The translations under genes and the position numbers were made by a program. Shown here one piece after another: positions 9,311 through 17,297 of a stretch of 64,000 bases of DNA. The stretch's first letter is position 1. Every line of letters starts with the position of its first letter. The stretch is from Clostridia bacterium (GTDB lineage Bacteria > Bacillota > Clostridia > Oscillospirales > CAG-272). Below the pieces are notes generated by a model. It was not told the DNA's origin. It worked only from the letters and a program-made list of their open reading frames with translations, and made no database searches. The DNA lies in contig JAFUKI010000039.1 in the NCBI GenBank assembly GCA_017467815.1, positions 1-64,000 of the forward strand, written 5' to 3'.

Positions 9311-9350
9311 CGTCTATGGCGGTTTTTGCTTTTTCAGAAAGCGTGAAATT

Positions 9351-9836
9351 ATGAAAAACAGAAAGACAAGGAACTTAGTCCGTTCCGCAATGATTGCAGC
9401 CCTGTATGTGGCACTGACAATGGTATCCGCCCTTCTTGGTCTGTCCTCCGGCGCCATACAGGTGCGTATTTCCGAAGCATTGTGCGTTCTGCCGGTGTTT
9501 ACCGCATCCGCCATCCCCGGTGTGACCATCGGCTGCTTTATCGCCAATCTTCTGACGGGCGGTACTGTCTGGGACCTGACCCTGGGTGTACTGGCGACCC
9601 TTATCGGCGCTGCAGTGGCGTATCTCCTGCGGAAATGTCCTTACGCTGCCTCCATTCCCACCATCTTGTCCAATACCATCATCATCCCGGGTGTGCTGAT
9701 TCTCTCGGGTTTTTACCCGCCGGAAGCCTATCCGATCACCTGCCTGACCGTGGGCATCGGAGAAGTGATTTCCTGTGGTTTGTTCGGCACCGTACTGATC
9801 TGGTACCTGCGGAAAATGGGAAACAAAACAAAATAA
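9351..9836 (+). CDS. queT: QueT-family transporter (ECF S component, queuosine precursor)
   Basis: 161-residue membrane protein with about five hydrophobic segments, typical of small substrate-binding (S) components of ECF transporters. The sequence MIAALYVALTMVSALLGLSSGAIQVRISEALCVLP is broken here only to note that the RISEAL signature belongs to the QueT (DUF988) family, thought to import preQ1 or a related base. I start it at 9351 (MKNRKTRN). The ATG at 9261 lies inside the leader hairpin and would add 30 implausible residues. No ECF ATPase or T component is nearby, so it probably uses shared energising subunits encoded elsewhere. Confidence 0.85.
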   Translation: MKNRKTRNLVRSAMIAALYVALTMVSALLGLSSGAIQVRISEALCVLPVFTASAIPGVTIGCFIANLLTGGTVWDLTLGVLATLIGAAVAYLLRKCPYAASIPTILSNTIIIPGVLILSGFYPPEAYPITCLTVGIGEVISCGLFGTVLIWYLRKMGNKTK

Positions 9837-9843
9837 CCATAAA

Positions 9844-9894
9844 AATACCCTCATACAGATATCATGTGGTCAAAATATTCTGTATGAGGGTATT
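9844..9894. terminator. Bidirectional terminator between queT and the Crp/Fnr gene
   Basis: Perfect 15-bp inverted repeat: AATACCCTCATACAG (9844-9858) and CTGTATGAGGGTATT (9880-9894). It is followed by a T-rich end on the plus strand and by an A-rich start that reads as T on the minus strand. It sits between two convergent genes. Confidence 0.85.
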
Positions 9895-9898
9895 GATT

Positions 9899-10573
9899 TT
9901 ACATAGACAGCTTCCGCAGCTTCGCCTTATCCAGAATCAGAACCCCTTTTCTGGACACTTCCACAATTCCTTCGGAAGCGAAATACTTGAGCATTCTCGA
10001 CACAACCTCACGGGCAGACCCCATATAGCGGGCGATCTGTTCGTGTGTCAGTTTTATAGTATCTTCACCGTTTTTCGCACATTCATCCAGCAGAAAAATC
10101 GCCAGCCGCCTGTCCATACTCATAAACAGAATCTGCTGCATGACCCACATCACATCGGAAAACCGGCTGACCGTTGTTTCCAGTGCAAAAATCTTCACCT
10201 GCGGCACCCGTTCCGAAATGTCGGCAAAAGCGCATCCCCCCACAATACAGCATTCGCTTTCCTCCTCCGCATCCACAAATACATCAAAGGTAATACTGTT
10301 CAGTACACAGGATGCCGAAAGAATACAGATATCCCCCGGATACAGCCGGTACAGCGTGATCTCCTTGCCTTCATCGGACAGCATATACACACGCAGACAC
10401 CCGCTGCGGACAATGATAATACCCGTGCATTCACTGCCGTCATGAATGGTAGTACCCTTCGGATACTTCACCATAACCGAACTGCGGCACATGGTTTCCC
10501 TGTCACTGTCGGACAGCTGTTCCCAGAAGGGAAACTGTTTTATGTATATGGATTCAAACAGACAGGTTTCCAT
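9899..10573 (-). CDS. Crp/Fnr-family transcriptional regulator
   Basis: 224 residues. An N-terminal cyclic-nucleotide-binding-type beta barrel (about 15-125, with KYPKGTTIHDGSECTG) is followed by a dimerisation helix and a Crp-type helix-turn-helix (LTHEQIARYMGSAREVVSRM). I start at 10573, where GGAGG stands 5 bases before the ATG; a GTG at 10585 would be too near the site. The four-cysteine cluster of oxygen-sensing Fnr is not present, so the effector is unknown. It is monocistronic and convergent with queT. Confidence 0.92.
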   Translation of the reverse strand: METCLFESIYIKQFPFWEQLSDSDRETMCRSSVMVKYPKGTTIHDGSECTGIIIVRSGCLRVYMLSDEGKEITLYRLYPGDICILSASCVLNSITFDVFVDAEEESECCIVGGCAFADISERVPQVKIFALETTVSRFSDVMWVMQQILFMSMDRRLAIFLLDECAKNGEDTIKLTHEQIARYMGSAREVVSRMLKYFASEGIVEVSRKGVLILDKAKLRKLSM

Positions 10574-10613
10574 AAAGACCTCCACTCAGATTGCCCTGTA
10601 ACCGGATATGGAT

Positions 10614-10647
10614 AAAAAGATGCCGAAAATCTCCGACATCTTTTTTT
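10614..10647. terminator. Terminator of the LRR protein gene
   Basis: Inverted repeat AAAAAGATG / CATCTTTTT around a CCG-CGA inner pair. T-runs occur on both strands. It lies just after the minus-strand gene at 10651 and before the Crp/Fnr gene. Confidence 0.65.
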
Positions 10648-10650
10648 CAG

Positions 10651-12165
10651 TCAATCCGCTGTAATTACAGTCACTTTTTCCAGAATTCCGTTTTCCTCCG
10701 GCTCGATGACCACAGCATCCCACTGTGCCTTTGTTCCGGCATAGGAAATGACTTCCACAGCAGGACATTCGGAGAAAGCATACGCGGCGATTTTGGTAAC
10801 CGGCGCACGCAGAACCAATTCCTCCAGCGAAGTACAGCAGCTGAAAATATAACTGGGCAGTTCCGTAATTCCTGCACCCAGCGTTACCTTGCGGAGATCT
10901 CCACAGCTGTTGAACGCCCGGAGACCGATGCTGACTACCGTATCGGGAATGGTGATCTCCGTCAGGGAATAGCAGTTGATAAACGCTCTCGGACCGATAT
11001 TTTGGATACCGGAGCCAAAATGGACTTCAGTCAGGGATTCACAGTTGAAAAATGTCTGTTCCCCCAGCACTTCAATACAGTCGGATAAAGTAACTGTCTT
11101 CATATCCCGACAGTTCAAAAAGAAGCTCTTTGCCAGTTCTCTGACAATAATTCCGTCCACCAGATCCGGTACAATAAAATGATCCCAGCTTCCGATATAT
11201 TTATCTTTCCGCAGGGAAAGTACCCCATCTTCCGAAATCACGAACCAGGGACATTCTGCAGTGGTTACCATATTTACTTCGGAAAGTCCGGTCATAGCCT
11301 GGGCTTTTCTGTACATTGCCTCTGCAGTCCGTTCATTGGCATCCCGGAAACTGCCGAGATCCGTGAAAACTGCCGCTGCTTTATCATATTCCCCTGCCGC
11401 CAACGCTTTTTCCGCGCCGCTGTAGCGAATAGAGGGAATGATAAAGGTGAAAAGCAGGATCAGCAGAACCACTGCCGCAGCAATGCCGCCGCCCATCAGT
11501 TTCATACGCCGCTGATCGTCACGAACCTTTTCGTGACGGAAATTGACATTCTTTTTTTCGGCAGAAACGGTTTTCTTCTCCTCGGAAACACTCATCCGTT
11601 CTTTCAGATAGTCCGGATCAAAATGCCGGATCAGCCAATCATGTCCCGTATGACAGGCACCGCAGCTTTCTGCAGAGTCCAGATTGATGTGTCCGCAGGT
11701 ACAACGCCAGCCGCCGTTCACAGTATCCGGCCGATATACGGGATTTACCACTCCTTCACACTCCCGGCGGATCTGGGCATACAGAGGATCGGTCTGCCAG
11801 AGAATTTCCTGTTCCGGCAGTACAGCAGGTGCAAGATCCCCTTTTTCCCAAAGCAGGGAACCGTCCTCTCCGTAAATCTTTTCGGCAGTCGTATGGGCAT
11901 ACACCGCATCTACGGGACACGGCAGATCCGACGACTGTCCCGGACGGATCGTATAACCGACGGTGTCGATTTTTACCCGTCTTGCGTTGGAGAATACGGT
12001 TTCGATCTCGACTTTCCCAATGGCTTTGTCCGTACAGGGAACCATGGAAACGGACAAATATGCCGCATCCTCCCCTTTGGTGATTGTATTTTTGGTAATG
12101 ACCAGAGGACAAAGGGCATACCATTCCTTCTGTTCTCTGTCACTGACGATTTTTCTGTTTTCCAT
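10651..12165 (-). CDS. Membrane protein with zinc ribbon and BspA-type leucine-rich repeats
   Basis: 504 residues. The N-terminal 150 residues are unassigned. A zinc ribbon (WRCTCGHINLDSAESCGAC, about 152-170) is followed by a charged linker, one transmembrane segment (about 226-250), a short TPR-like unit (ALAAGEYDKAAAVFTDLGSF) and a C-terminal block of LRR_5/BspA repeats (for example LTEITIPDTVVSIGLRAFNSC). The topology implied is a cytoplasmic zinc-ribbon half and an exported LRR half with no signal peptide. BspA repeats usually mediate surface binding. A GAGG site precedes the ATG. The function is not known. Confidence 0.85.
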   Translation of the reverse strand: MENRKIVSDREQKEWYALCPLVITKNTITKGEDAAYLSVSMVPCTDKAIGKVEIETVFSNARRVKIDTVGYTIRPGQSSDLPCPVDAVYAHTTAEKIYGEDGSLLWEKGDLAPAVLPEQEILWQTDPLYAQIRRECEGVVNPVYRPDTVNGGWRCTCGHINLDSAESCGACHTGHDWLIRHFDPDYLKERMSVSEEKKTVSAEKKNVNFRHEKVRDDQRRMKLMGGGIAAAVVLLILLFTFIIPSIRYSGAEKALAAGEYDKAAAVFTDLGSFRDANERTAEAMYRKAQAMTGLSEVNMVTTAECPWFVISEDGVLSLRKDKYIGSWDHFIVPDLVDGIIVRELAKSFFLNCRDMKTVTLSDCIEVLGEQTFFNCESLTEVHFGSGIQNIGPRAFINCYSLTEITIPDTVVSIGLRAFNSCGDLRKVTLGAGITELPSYIFSCCTSLEELVLRAPVTKIAAYAFSECPAVEVISYAGTKAQWDAVVIEPEENGILEKVTVITAD

Positions 12166-12279
12166 ATACAGTCCTCGCCCGATAAAAATTCAGTATCAAA
12201 CGATTGTATTGTACCACGAAAAAAGACAACATTCAACTGTTTTTTGTGAATGGAGAAAGAAATTTTCTTTTGGGTAAAA

Positions 12280-12864
12280 TCACGCCAGTACACCCAGAAC
12301 CGGCACAGCCCGGTCACAGATCATCCTGCAGTGCTCATTTATGTAGTAATAATAAGAGCTGGGGCAGAGTTTTCCCAGATGTTCTCCGGCGAAAAAGGTT
12401 TCTTCATCCAGCGACAGATAATAAGTCAGTGCACCCGGATCATGATAAGCACTGCTGTCCCCGCTGTATCCGCTGCGCCGCAGACAGGCACAGGTAGAAA
12501 GCATATGCCCCATTTCGTGAAAAGCATAGATAATGTGACCGCTTTTGTAGCGCCGTTCCGATGTATACCGTTTGTACTCCGTCAAAGTGCGCTCACCTCC
12601 GCTGTGCGTCAAGGGTTCTTTTCCGCCGCGCATCTCCAGTTTGGTGACAAATAGCTCGCATCCGCCCCGTTTGCAGGGATACATCTGCACAAAAATTCTG
12701 CCGGCAGTGGCATCAAAACCGCAGTGTTCCTTGGCTTTCTGCAGAATTTCCGTCAGTGTTTCTCTGGTGGCCAGTCGGTTTGTATCGGTAATATGAAGGT
12801 CATCCAGATCTGCCTGATCTAACATAACCTTCAGTTTGGATTCGTTGATTACAATGAGCTCCAT
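12280..12864 (-). CDS. MecA-like adaptor protein
   Basis: About 194 residues. The N-terminus (MELIVINESKLKVMLDQADL) matches the MecA adaptor family, which presents substrates to the ClpC unfoldase. A middle glycine-charged linker leads to a C-terminal domain with FHEMGHMLSTCACLRR and DEETFFAGEHLGKLC, in the place where MecA binds ClpC. I start at 12864, where AAGGAG lies 6 bases upstream; an ATG at 12882 lacks a site. The protein is somewhat shorter than typical MecA and the middle part is not recognised, so the family call is moderate. It stands alone. Confidence 0.7.
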   Translation of the reverse strand: MELIVINESKLKVMLDQADLDDLHITDTNRLATRETLTEILQKAKEHCGFDATAGRIFVQMYPCKRGGCELFVTKLEMRGGKEPLTHSGGERTLTEYKRYTSERRYKSGHIIYAFHEMGHMLSTCACLRRSGYSGDSSAYHDPGALTYYLSLDEETFFAGEHLGKLCPSSYYYYINEHCRMICDRAVPVLGVLA

Positions 12865-12988
12865 TACAGCTCCTTCCCGCATTGCTGCATTCTATAGATA
12901 TACTATATTATAATCCGCAGACGGGAAAAATGGTACCCCTAATTTTTTGGTAAAAAGGGCAGGGGAATGGAGACAAGAAAATAAATGG

Positions 12989-13017
12989 AAAAACAAAAGC
13001 CGCGGATCGCCGCAGCT
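12989..13017 (-). terminator. Intrinsic terminator on the minus strand
   Basis: On the minus strand AGCTGCGG-CGAT-CCGCGGCT (stem 13017-12998) is followed by TTTGTTTTT. It would end transcripts coming from the Asn/Gln mini-gene, about 190 bases after that gene's stop, or a separate small RNA. Confidence 0.7.
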
Positions 13018-13200
13018 CTTGTTCTGTACCCTATATCTGACCGGACAGACATATTTTCCCTGTCCGGTTATCTGTATAATTTCCGGCAATCCGTACCGGG
13101 GTATACACGGATAAGGTCGTTTTTGTCCTTCAAAGGCGGTTTGTGCAAGCCTTTTCGGGTAAAAACATCGGGATTATCCGTGTCAGCTTAAAGGATACGC
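12989..13200 (-). ncRNA. Candidate structured non-coding RNA or long 3' UTR
   Basis: Between the mini-gene stop and the terminator lie about 190 bases without a credible gene. Long-range pairing is possible between ACGGATAA (about 13171-13178) and TTATCCGT (about 13106-13113). A perfect 9-bp hairpin, ACCGGACAG with CTGTCCGGT, spans 13040-13068. The terminator hairpin follows. The strand is inferred from the terminator. I see no match to 6S, SRP, tmRNA or RNase P RNA. The interval 12890-12988 holds only AT-rich sequence and the region upstream of the MecA-like gene. Confidence 0.35.
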
Positions 13201-13205
13201 GGGAC

Positions 13206-13391
13206 TCAGAACAGGTCTTTTTCGTCGCGCTTGTTCTGATTCTGGTTCTGATCTTTGTTCTGGTTCTGATTGTTTTTCTGGTTCTGATTGTTTTTCTGGT
13301 TCTGATTGTTCTTCTGGGTCTTGTTCTGGTTTTGATTCTGGTTGTTTGCCTGATTCTTGTTCTGATTCTGGTTGTTGTTCTGATCGTTCAT
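13206..13391 (-). CDS. Asn/Gln-rich mini-protein
   Basis: 61 residues made almost entirely of Asn, Gln and Lys, with tandem NNQNQK units (18-bp repeats) in the middle and a charged end KRDEKDLF. GGAAGG lies 8 bases before the ATG. No signal peptide or membrane segment is present, so it should be cytoplasmic and disordered. Such composition is prion-like; small Asn/Gln-rich proteins in spore formers are sometimes spore-associated, but nothing here proves that. The opposite strand reads as an unbroken hydrophobic frame, which I take to be its mirror image. Function unknown. Confidence 0.6.
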   Translation of the reverse strand: MNDQNNNQNQNKNQANNQNQNQNKTQKNNQNQKNNQNQKNNQNQNKDQNQNQNKRDEKDLF

Positions 13392-13478
13392 GATTTGACC
13401 TTCCGTTTCTTTACATCTCAGGGTACGGATATAGTATGAGAAAGGAAAACGGTTTTTATACAGGGATCCTTATTTCTT

Positions 13479-14759
13479 TTACGAATCGGCAAGCAGCTGC
13501 TTGATGGTCAGAAGGATCTGTGCGGTCTGGGCACGGTTCAGAGTGGCATCCGGAGAAATATTTCCGGAACCGGTACCGCGCATGATCCCCAGATCATTCA
13601 GGGCATACAGGGAAGGACCTGCCCATACGGGGATCGTGGAATTGTCTGCAAATACCGGCTGGATCTCCGGGGTTTGAGCACCGATGATCGCATTGAGAAT
13701 CACCGCAGCTTCCGCTCTGGTTATAGTATCCCCTGGACGGAAGTTCACACCCACAGTGTCCTCCGAACCGCGGATAATGCCGAGGGTATACGCTCTGTCC
13801 ACATATCCGGTGGCTTCCACGGGGATCTCGTCGTGATCGTTGAAGATCGTCTGACAGGGGGCGATCTCCCCGGCACCCAGCGCCTTCATGACCGTTACCA
13901 GAAAGTCGGCTCTGGATATTTCTTCTTCGGGAGAAAAATAGATATTCCCGTTTTCGGCATATACGGGCATGGCATTTTCCGCCACCATCACCACTGCGGC
14001 ATTCAGCGCCCAGTGACCATCCATGTCGGCAAATTCAATATCGCAGGCTGCCTTGTCAATGGCAACACTGACCGTTTGTACTTCGGAATAATTCCCGTAA
14101 TCGTCCCGTACCCGATACGAGAAAACATCCTCTCCCTCCGCTTCCATGTACGGCGTGTAAATGAAATCCCCCACAGCCGTATTGGTTACGGTCAAAAGTC
14201 CTTTTTCAGGGTAGCTTACGATTTCAAAATGCAGAGCATCACCATCGGGATCGGAGGCGGACAGGGTACCGTATGTGCTGATATCCTGTTGGGTCCAAAC
14301 CGAAGGATTCTGCATTGTCGAAGTCTGCAGGGCAGTGATGGGGGACGCATTCACACTTTGGGTAAAACGTATTGTACAGTTATGACTGTAATCCCCGTCC
14401 CCTTTGAACCGGAAGGAAGCTGTGGTACAGGAAGAAGCCGGAACAAACCGCAGAAGTCCCAGATTGACAGATGAGATCTCCTGATTCACGGCAGCCGGTT
14501 TACCGCCGAAATATAAAGTACCCTGTGCGGCGGACGGCAGGGAAGTTACGGTAATACTGTCCGGCAGATAGCCCAGCGAGTTGGTGAAATCGTTTTGGGA
14601 AAAGGAAATATCCGTGCGGACAATACCGGCTTTGACCATATCACACCGGTCCGACAGCAGATTCAGACCCGGCGACAGAACGGATGCGGATACGGGCAGA
14701 GCCACCAGCATAACGGCAAACACTCCGATTACCAGAAAAACAAAATTCTTCCTGAACAT
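13479..14759 (-). CDS. Secreted protein with Ig/cadherin-like domain and SLH repeats
   Basis: About 426 residues. A signal peptide (RKNFVFLVIGVFAVMLVALP then SASV) starts the protein. A cadherin/Ig-like fold (about 150-235, with ASDPDGDALHFEIVSYP and DVFSYRVRDDYGNYSE) is followed by three S-layer homology repeats (about 245-426, for example FADMDGHWALNA and FADNSTIPVWAGPSLYAL). SLH repeats bind pyruvylated cell-wall polymers, so it is probably an anchored surface protein. The ATG at 14759 has a better spaced GGAGG than the one at 14765. It is probably monocistronic. Confidence 0.88.
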   Translation of the reverse strand: MFRKNFVFLVIGVFAVMLVALPVSASVLSPGLNLLSDRCDMVKAGIVRTDISFSQNDFTNSLGYLPDSITVTSLPSAAQGTLYFGGKPAAVNQEISSVNLGLLRFVPASSCTTASFRFKGDGDYSHNCTIRFTQSVNASPITALQTSTMQNPSVWTQQDISTYGTLSASDPDGDALHFEIVSYPEKGLLTVTNTAVGDFIYTPYMEAEGEDVFSYRVRDDYGNYSEVQTVSVAIDKAACDIEFADMDGHWALNAAVVMVAENAMPVYAENGNIYFSPEEEISRADFLVTVMKALGAGEIAPCQTIFNDHDEIPVEATGYVDRAYTLGIIRGSEDTVGVNFRPGDTITRAEAAVILNAIIGAQTPEIQPVFADNSTIPVWAGPSLYALNDLGIMRGTGSGNISPDATLNRAQTAQILLTIKQLLADS

Positions 14760-14837
14760 AAGCATATCTCCTCCCCCACGGCATAAACAGCCATGGCATA
14801 AAAAATGAATAAATATATAATTTTATGAGAATATATA

Positions 14838-14866
14838 TTGCAAAATTTCCGAAACGGGTGTATAAT
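14838..14866 (+). promoter_or_regulatory. Promoter of ilvE
   Basis: TTGCAA (14838-14843) and TATAAT (14861-14866) are 17 bases apart, about 30 bases before the ilvE start. No leader peptide or T-box is visible in the short leader. Confidence 0.75.
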
Positions 14867-14898
14867 AAAAGAAATTTTACGATTGTGAGGATATTCCC

Positions 14899-15969
14899 AT
14901 GCTGAATATTAAAATTGAAAAGACAACCGCGCCCAAAGCAAAACCGGATTCTTCCAAACTGGGCTTCGGTAAGATCTTTACTGACCATATGTTTATCATG
15001 CAGTACTCTGTGGAAAACGGCTGGCATGATGCAAAAATCGTACCCTACGGCGGCATTACTCTGGAACCTTCCGCAATGGTATTCCATTATGCACAGGAAT
15101 TGTTTGAAGGTATGAAGGCATATCGCACAGCGGACGATACCATCCAGCTCTTCCGCCCGGATAAGAATATCGAAAGAATGAACAACACCTGCGACCGTCT
15201 GTGTGTACCGCGTATTGATCCCGACGATGCACTGCAGGCAATCAAGGCTCTGGTAGATGTAGAACGTGACTGGGTACCTTCCGCTGAGGGGACATCCCTG
15301 TATATCCGTCCTTTCATCATCGCTACCGACCCCTTCCTGGGTGTGCATCCTTCCCATACGTATATGTTTATTATCATTCTTTCTCCTGTAGGTTCCTACT
15401 ATGCAGCAGGTCTTGACCCTGTAAAGATCTACGTGGAAAGAGAATATGTACGCTGCGTTAAGGGTGGTACCGGTATCGCCAAAGCCGGCGGTAACTATGC
15501 GGCATCCCTGATTGGCCAGAAGCGCGCGGAAGATCTGGGTTACGCGCAGGTACTGTGGCTGGACGGCGTACACAGAAAGTACATCGATGAAGTCGGTGCT
15601 ATGAATGTATTCTTTGTAATCGACGGTACTGTTGTTACCCCGGACCTGACTGACGGCAACATCCTTCCCGGTGTAACCCGCCGTTCCTGCATAGAAATGC
15701 TCCAGAGCTGGGGTGTTCCCGTGGAAGAACGTAAGATTTCCATTGATGAAGTTGTGGAAGCATACAAGGCCGGCAAGCTGGACGAAGCATTCGGCACAGG
15801 TACCGCAGCCGTTATCTCCCCCATCGGTGAACTGTTTGACAATGGGGAAAAGATGATCATCAACAATAACCAGATCGGTACCATTTCCCAGAAGCTCTAT
15901 GACGCCATCACCGGCATCCAGTGGGGCAAGACACCCGACACCATGGGTTGGACCGTAGTGGTTGACTGA
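14899..15969 (+). CDS. ilvE: Branched-chain amino acid aminotransferase
   Basis: 356-residue class IV PLP aminotransferase that interconverts leucine, isoleucine and valine with their 2-oxo acids using glutamate/2-oxoglutarate. The PLP lysine is Lys195 in GIAKAGGNYAASL. The substrate-loop sequence DEVGAMNVFFV lies at about 226-236 and GGTGTAAV-like FGTGTAAVISPIG follows. GTGAGG precedes the ATG. It has its own promoter and terminator, so it is expressed singly. The length is typical of the longer Gram-positive form. Confidence 0.97.
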   Translation: MLNIKIEKTTAPKAKPDSSKLGFGKIFTDHMFIMQYSVENGWHDAKIVPYGGITLEPSAMVFHYAQELFEGMKAYRTADDTIQLFRPDKNIERMNNTCDRLCVPRIDPDDALQAIKALVDVERDWVPSAEGTSLYIRPFIIATDPFLGVHPSHTYMFIIILSPVGSYYAAGLDPVKIYVEREYVRCVKGGTGIAKAGGNYAASLIGQKRAEDLGYAQVLWLDGVHRKYIDEVGAMNVFFVIDGTVVTPDLTDGNILPGVTRRSCIEMLQSWGVPVEERKISIDEVVEAYKAGKLDEAFGTGTAAVISPIGELFDNGEKMIINNNQIGTISQKLYDAITGIQWGKTPDTMGWTVVVD

Positions 15970-15985
15970 TAATTGAACCATACAG

Positions 15986-16019
15986 AACCGCATTGCCGGA
16001 AAAAGCAGTGCGGTTTTTT
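15986..16019 (+). terminator. Terminator of ilvE
   Basis: ACCGCA and TGCGGT pair around a 17-base loop; TTTTTT follows directly. Confidence 0.75.
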
Positions 16020-16098
16020 CATTTGCCATACACCTTTTCACGGAGAGTACATACACTGAAAAAGAGAAAAAATCTATCGAATTGCCAACGGAGGGTGT

Positions 16099-17199
16099 AT
16101 GAAAACCATTTTTGACGGCTACAGAACCATTTCTGCCGGGGGACGCGTGACATACTTTGCAGGCAGCAATACGGAAACGGGATTCAGAGGACTGTATGAT
16201 GATATTGCCGAAGAGGACAGAATGGAGAGGGTCTATATCATCAAAGGGGGCAGCGGAACGGGGAAAAGTACACTGATGCGCAAAATCGCCGACGATGCGG
16301 AGAGACAGGGATTTGGCTGTACATACTATTTGTGCGGTTCCGATCCGGATTCGCTGGATGCTGTGGTTTTGGATAACCGCATTGCAGTACTGGACGGCAC
16401 ACCGCCCCATGCAAGAGAAATGAAATACCCTGGTGCCGCATCGGAACTGATCGATGTCACCCGTTTCTGGGATAAGGATGTGCTCACGGAAAAACGGGAG
16501 TCTATACGGACCCTCTGTACGGGAAAACAACAGGCATTCGGAACAGCCTACCGCTATCTGAAAGCCGCAGCCCTGCTGGAAAGAGAAACATACGAGATCA
16601 CCCGGCAAATGGTGGACACGGACAAAATAAGCGGATTCTGCCGCCGGATGCTTACCAAAGCCGGAAAACAGATCCCACCGAATGGTCCCAAAGGAAAAGT
16701 ACAGTCTGTGTACACCCACGGCATAGGTATGCAGGGCATGGTGTGTACGGATGCCTTCTTCCTGCTGACGCAGAACCATTACTTCATCGAAGACGCCTAC
16801 GGAACTGCCGGCTGCTTCTTCGACTGTCTGACGGAAGTCTGCCGGGATGTGGGGTATGATGTACTCCAGGCGAGACTGCCGCTGAACGACCGTATCGCCG
16901 CCGCCGTGATTCCGGCATTGTCCCTGTCACTGACGGTGGGAGGGGAGTATGCCTCGGACAAAACTATTCATATGACACGCTTTCTGAAAAAAGAACCCCT
17001 TGACAAACAAAAAGGGAAACTCAGACTGGCAAACAAATGTATGACCTCCCTCCTGTCAGACAGCGCGGAAAGTTTCGGAGAAGCTGGTAAAGCCCATTTC
17101 GCACTGGAAAAGATATACGTCTCCGCCATGGACTTTACCGCCATGAACCGATACACGGATACCGTGCGTGAGGATATCCTCAAAAGATTAAATGTGTAG
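16099..17199 (+). CDS. P-loop ATPase of unknown role (PRK06851-like)
   Basis: 366 residues with a Walker A motif GGSGTGKST at 50-58. It resembles a Firmicutes group of about 370-residue P-loop proteins annotated only as hypothetical (PRK06851 type). Those proteins have two related halves; here the second half (from about 190, VYTHGIGMQGMVCTDAFF) keeps the fold pattern, but I see no second complete Walker A. GGAGG precedes the ATG. It is followed by a promoter region and so is probably monocistronic. No function can be given. Confidence 0.8.
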   Translation: MKTIFDGYRTISAGGRVTYFAGSNTETGFRGLYDDIAEEDRMERVYIIKGGSGTGKSTLMRKIADDAERQGFGCTYYLCGSDPDSLDAVVLDNRIAVLDGTPPHAREMKYPGAASELIDVTRFWDKDVLTEKRESIRTLCTGKQQAFGTAYRYLKAAALLERETYEITRQMVDTDKISGFCRRMLTKAGKQIPPNGPKGKVQSVYTHGIGMQGMVCTDAFFLLTQNHYFIEDAYGTAGCFFDCLTEVCRDVGYDVLQARLPLNDRIAAAVIPALSLSLTVGGEYASDKTIHMTRFLKKEPLDKQKGKLRLANKCMTSLLSDSAESFGEAGKAHFALEKIYVSAMDFTAMNRYTDTVREDILKRLNV

Positions 17200-17297
17200 T
17201 TAAGTTACAAAAAATTAAAAGGAATAACAACAAAAATACTTTATTTTCTGTGCCGGAAAGCATATAATAAAGCTAACCAAACAGAAAGGAAACCGAA

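Noticed and set aside
9261-9350. ATG at 9261 as queT start
   Set aside because: It lies in a leader hairpin with no ribosome binding site and would add 30 residues unlike the family.
12985-13191. 68-codon plus-strand frame between the MecA-like and Asn/Gln genes
   Set aside because: It has no ribosome binding site or family features and runs across the hairpins of the structured region.
13143-13439. Plus-strand frame of about 98 codons coding an unbroken run of Leu, Val and Ile
   Set aside because: It is the mirror of the Asn/Gln codons on the minus strand. It has no ribosome binding site and the minus-strand gene has one.
14641-16779. 712-codon minus-strand open frame
   Set aside because: It covers ilvE and the P-loop gene in antisense, has no family resemblance, and ilvE has clear motifs, promoter and terminator.
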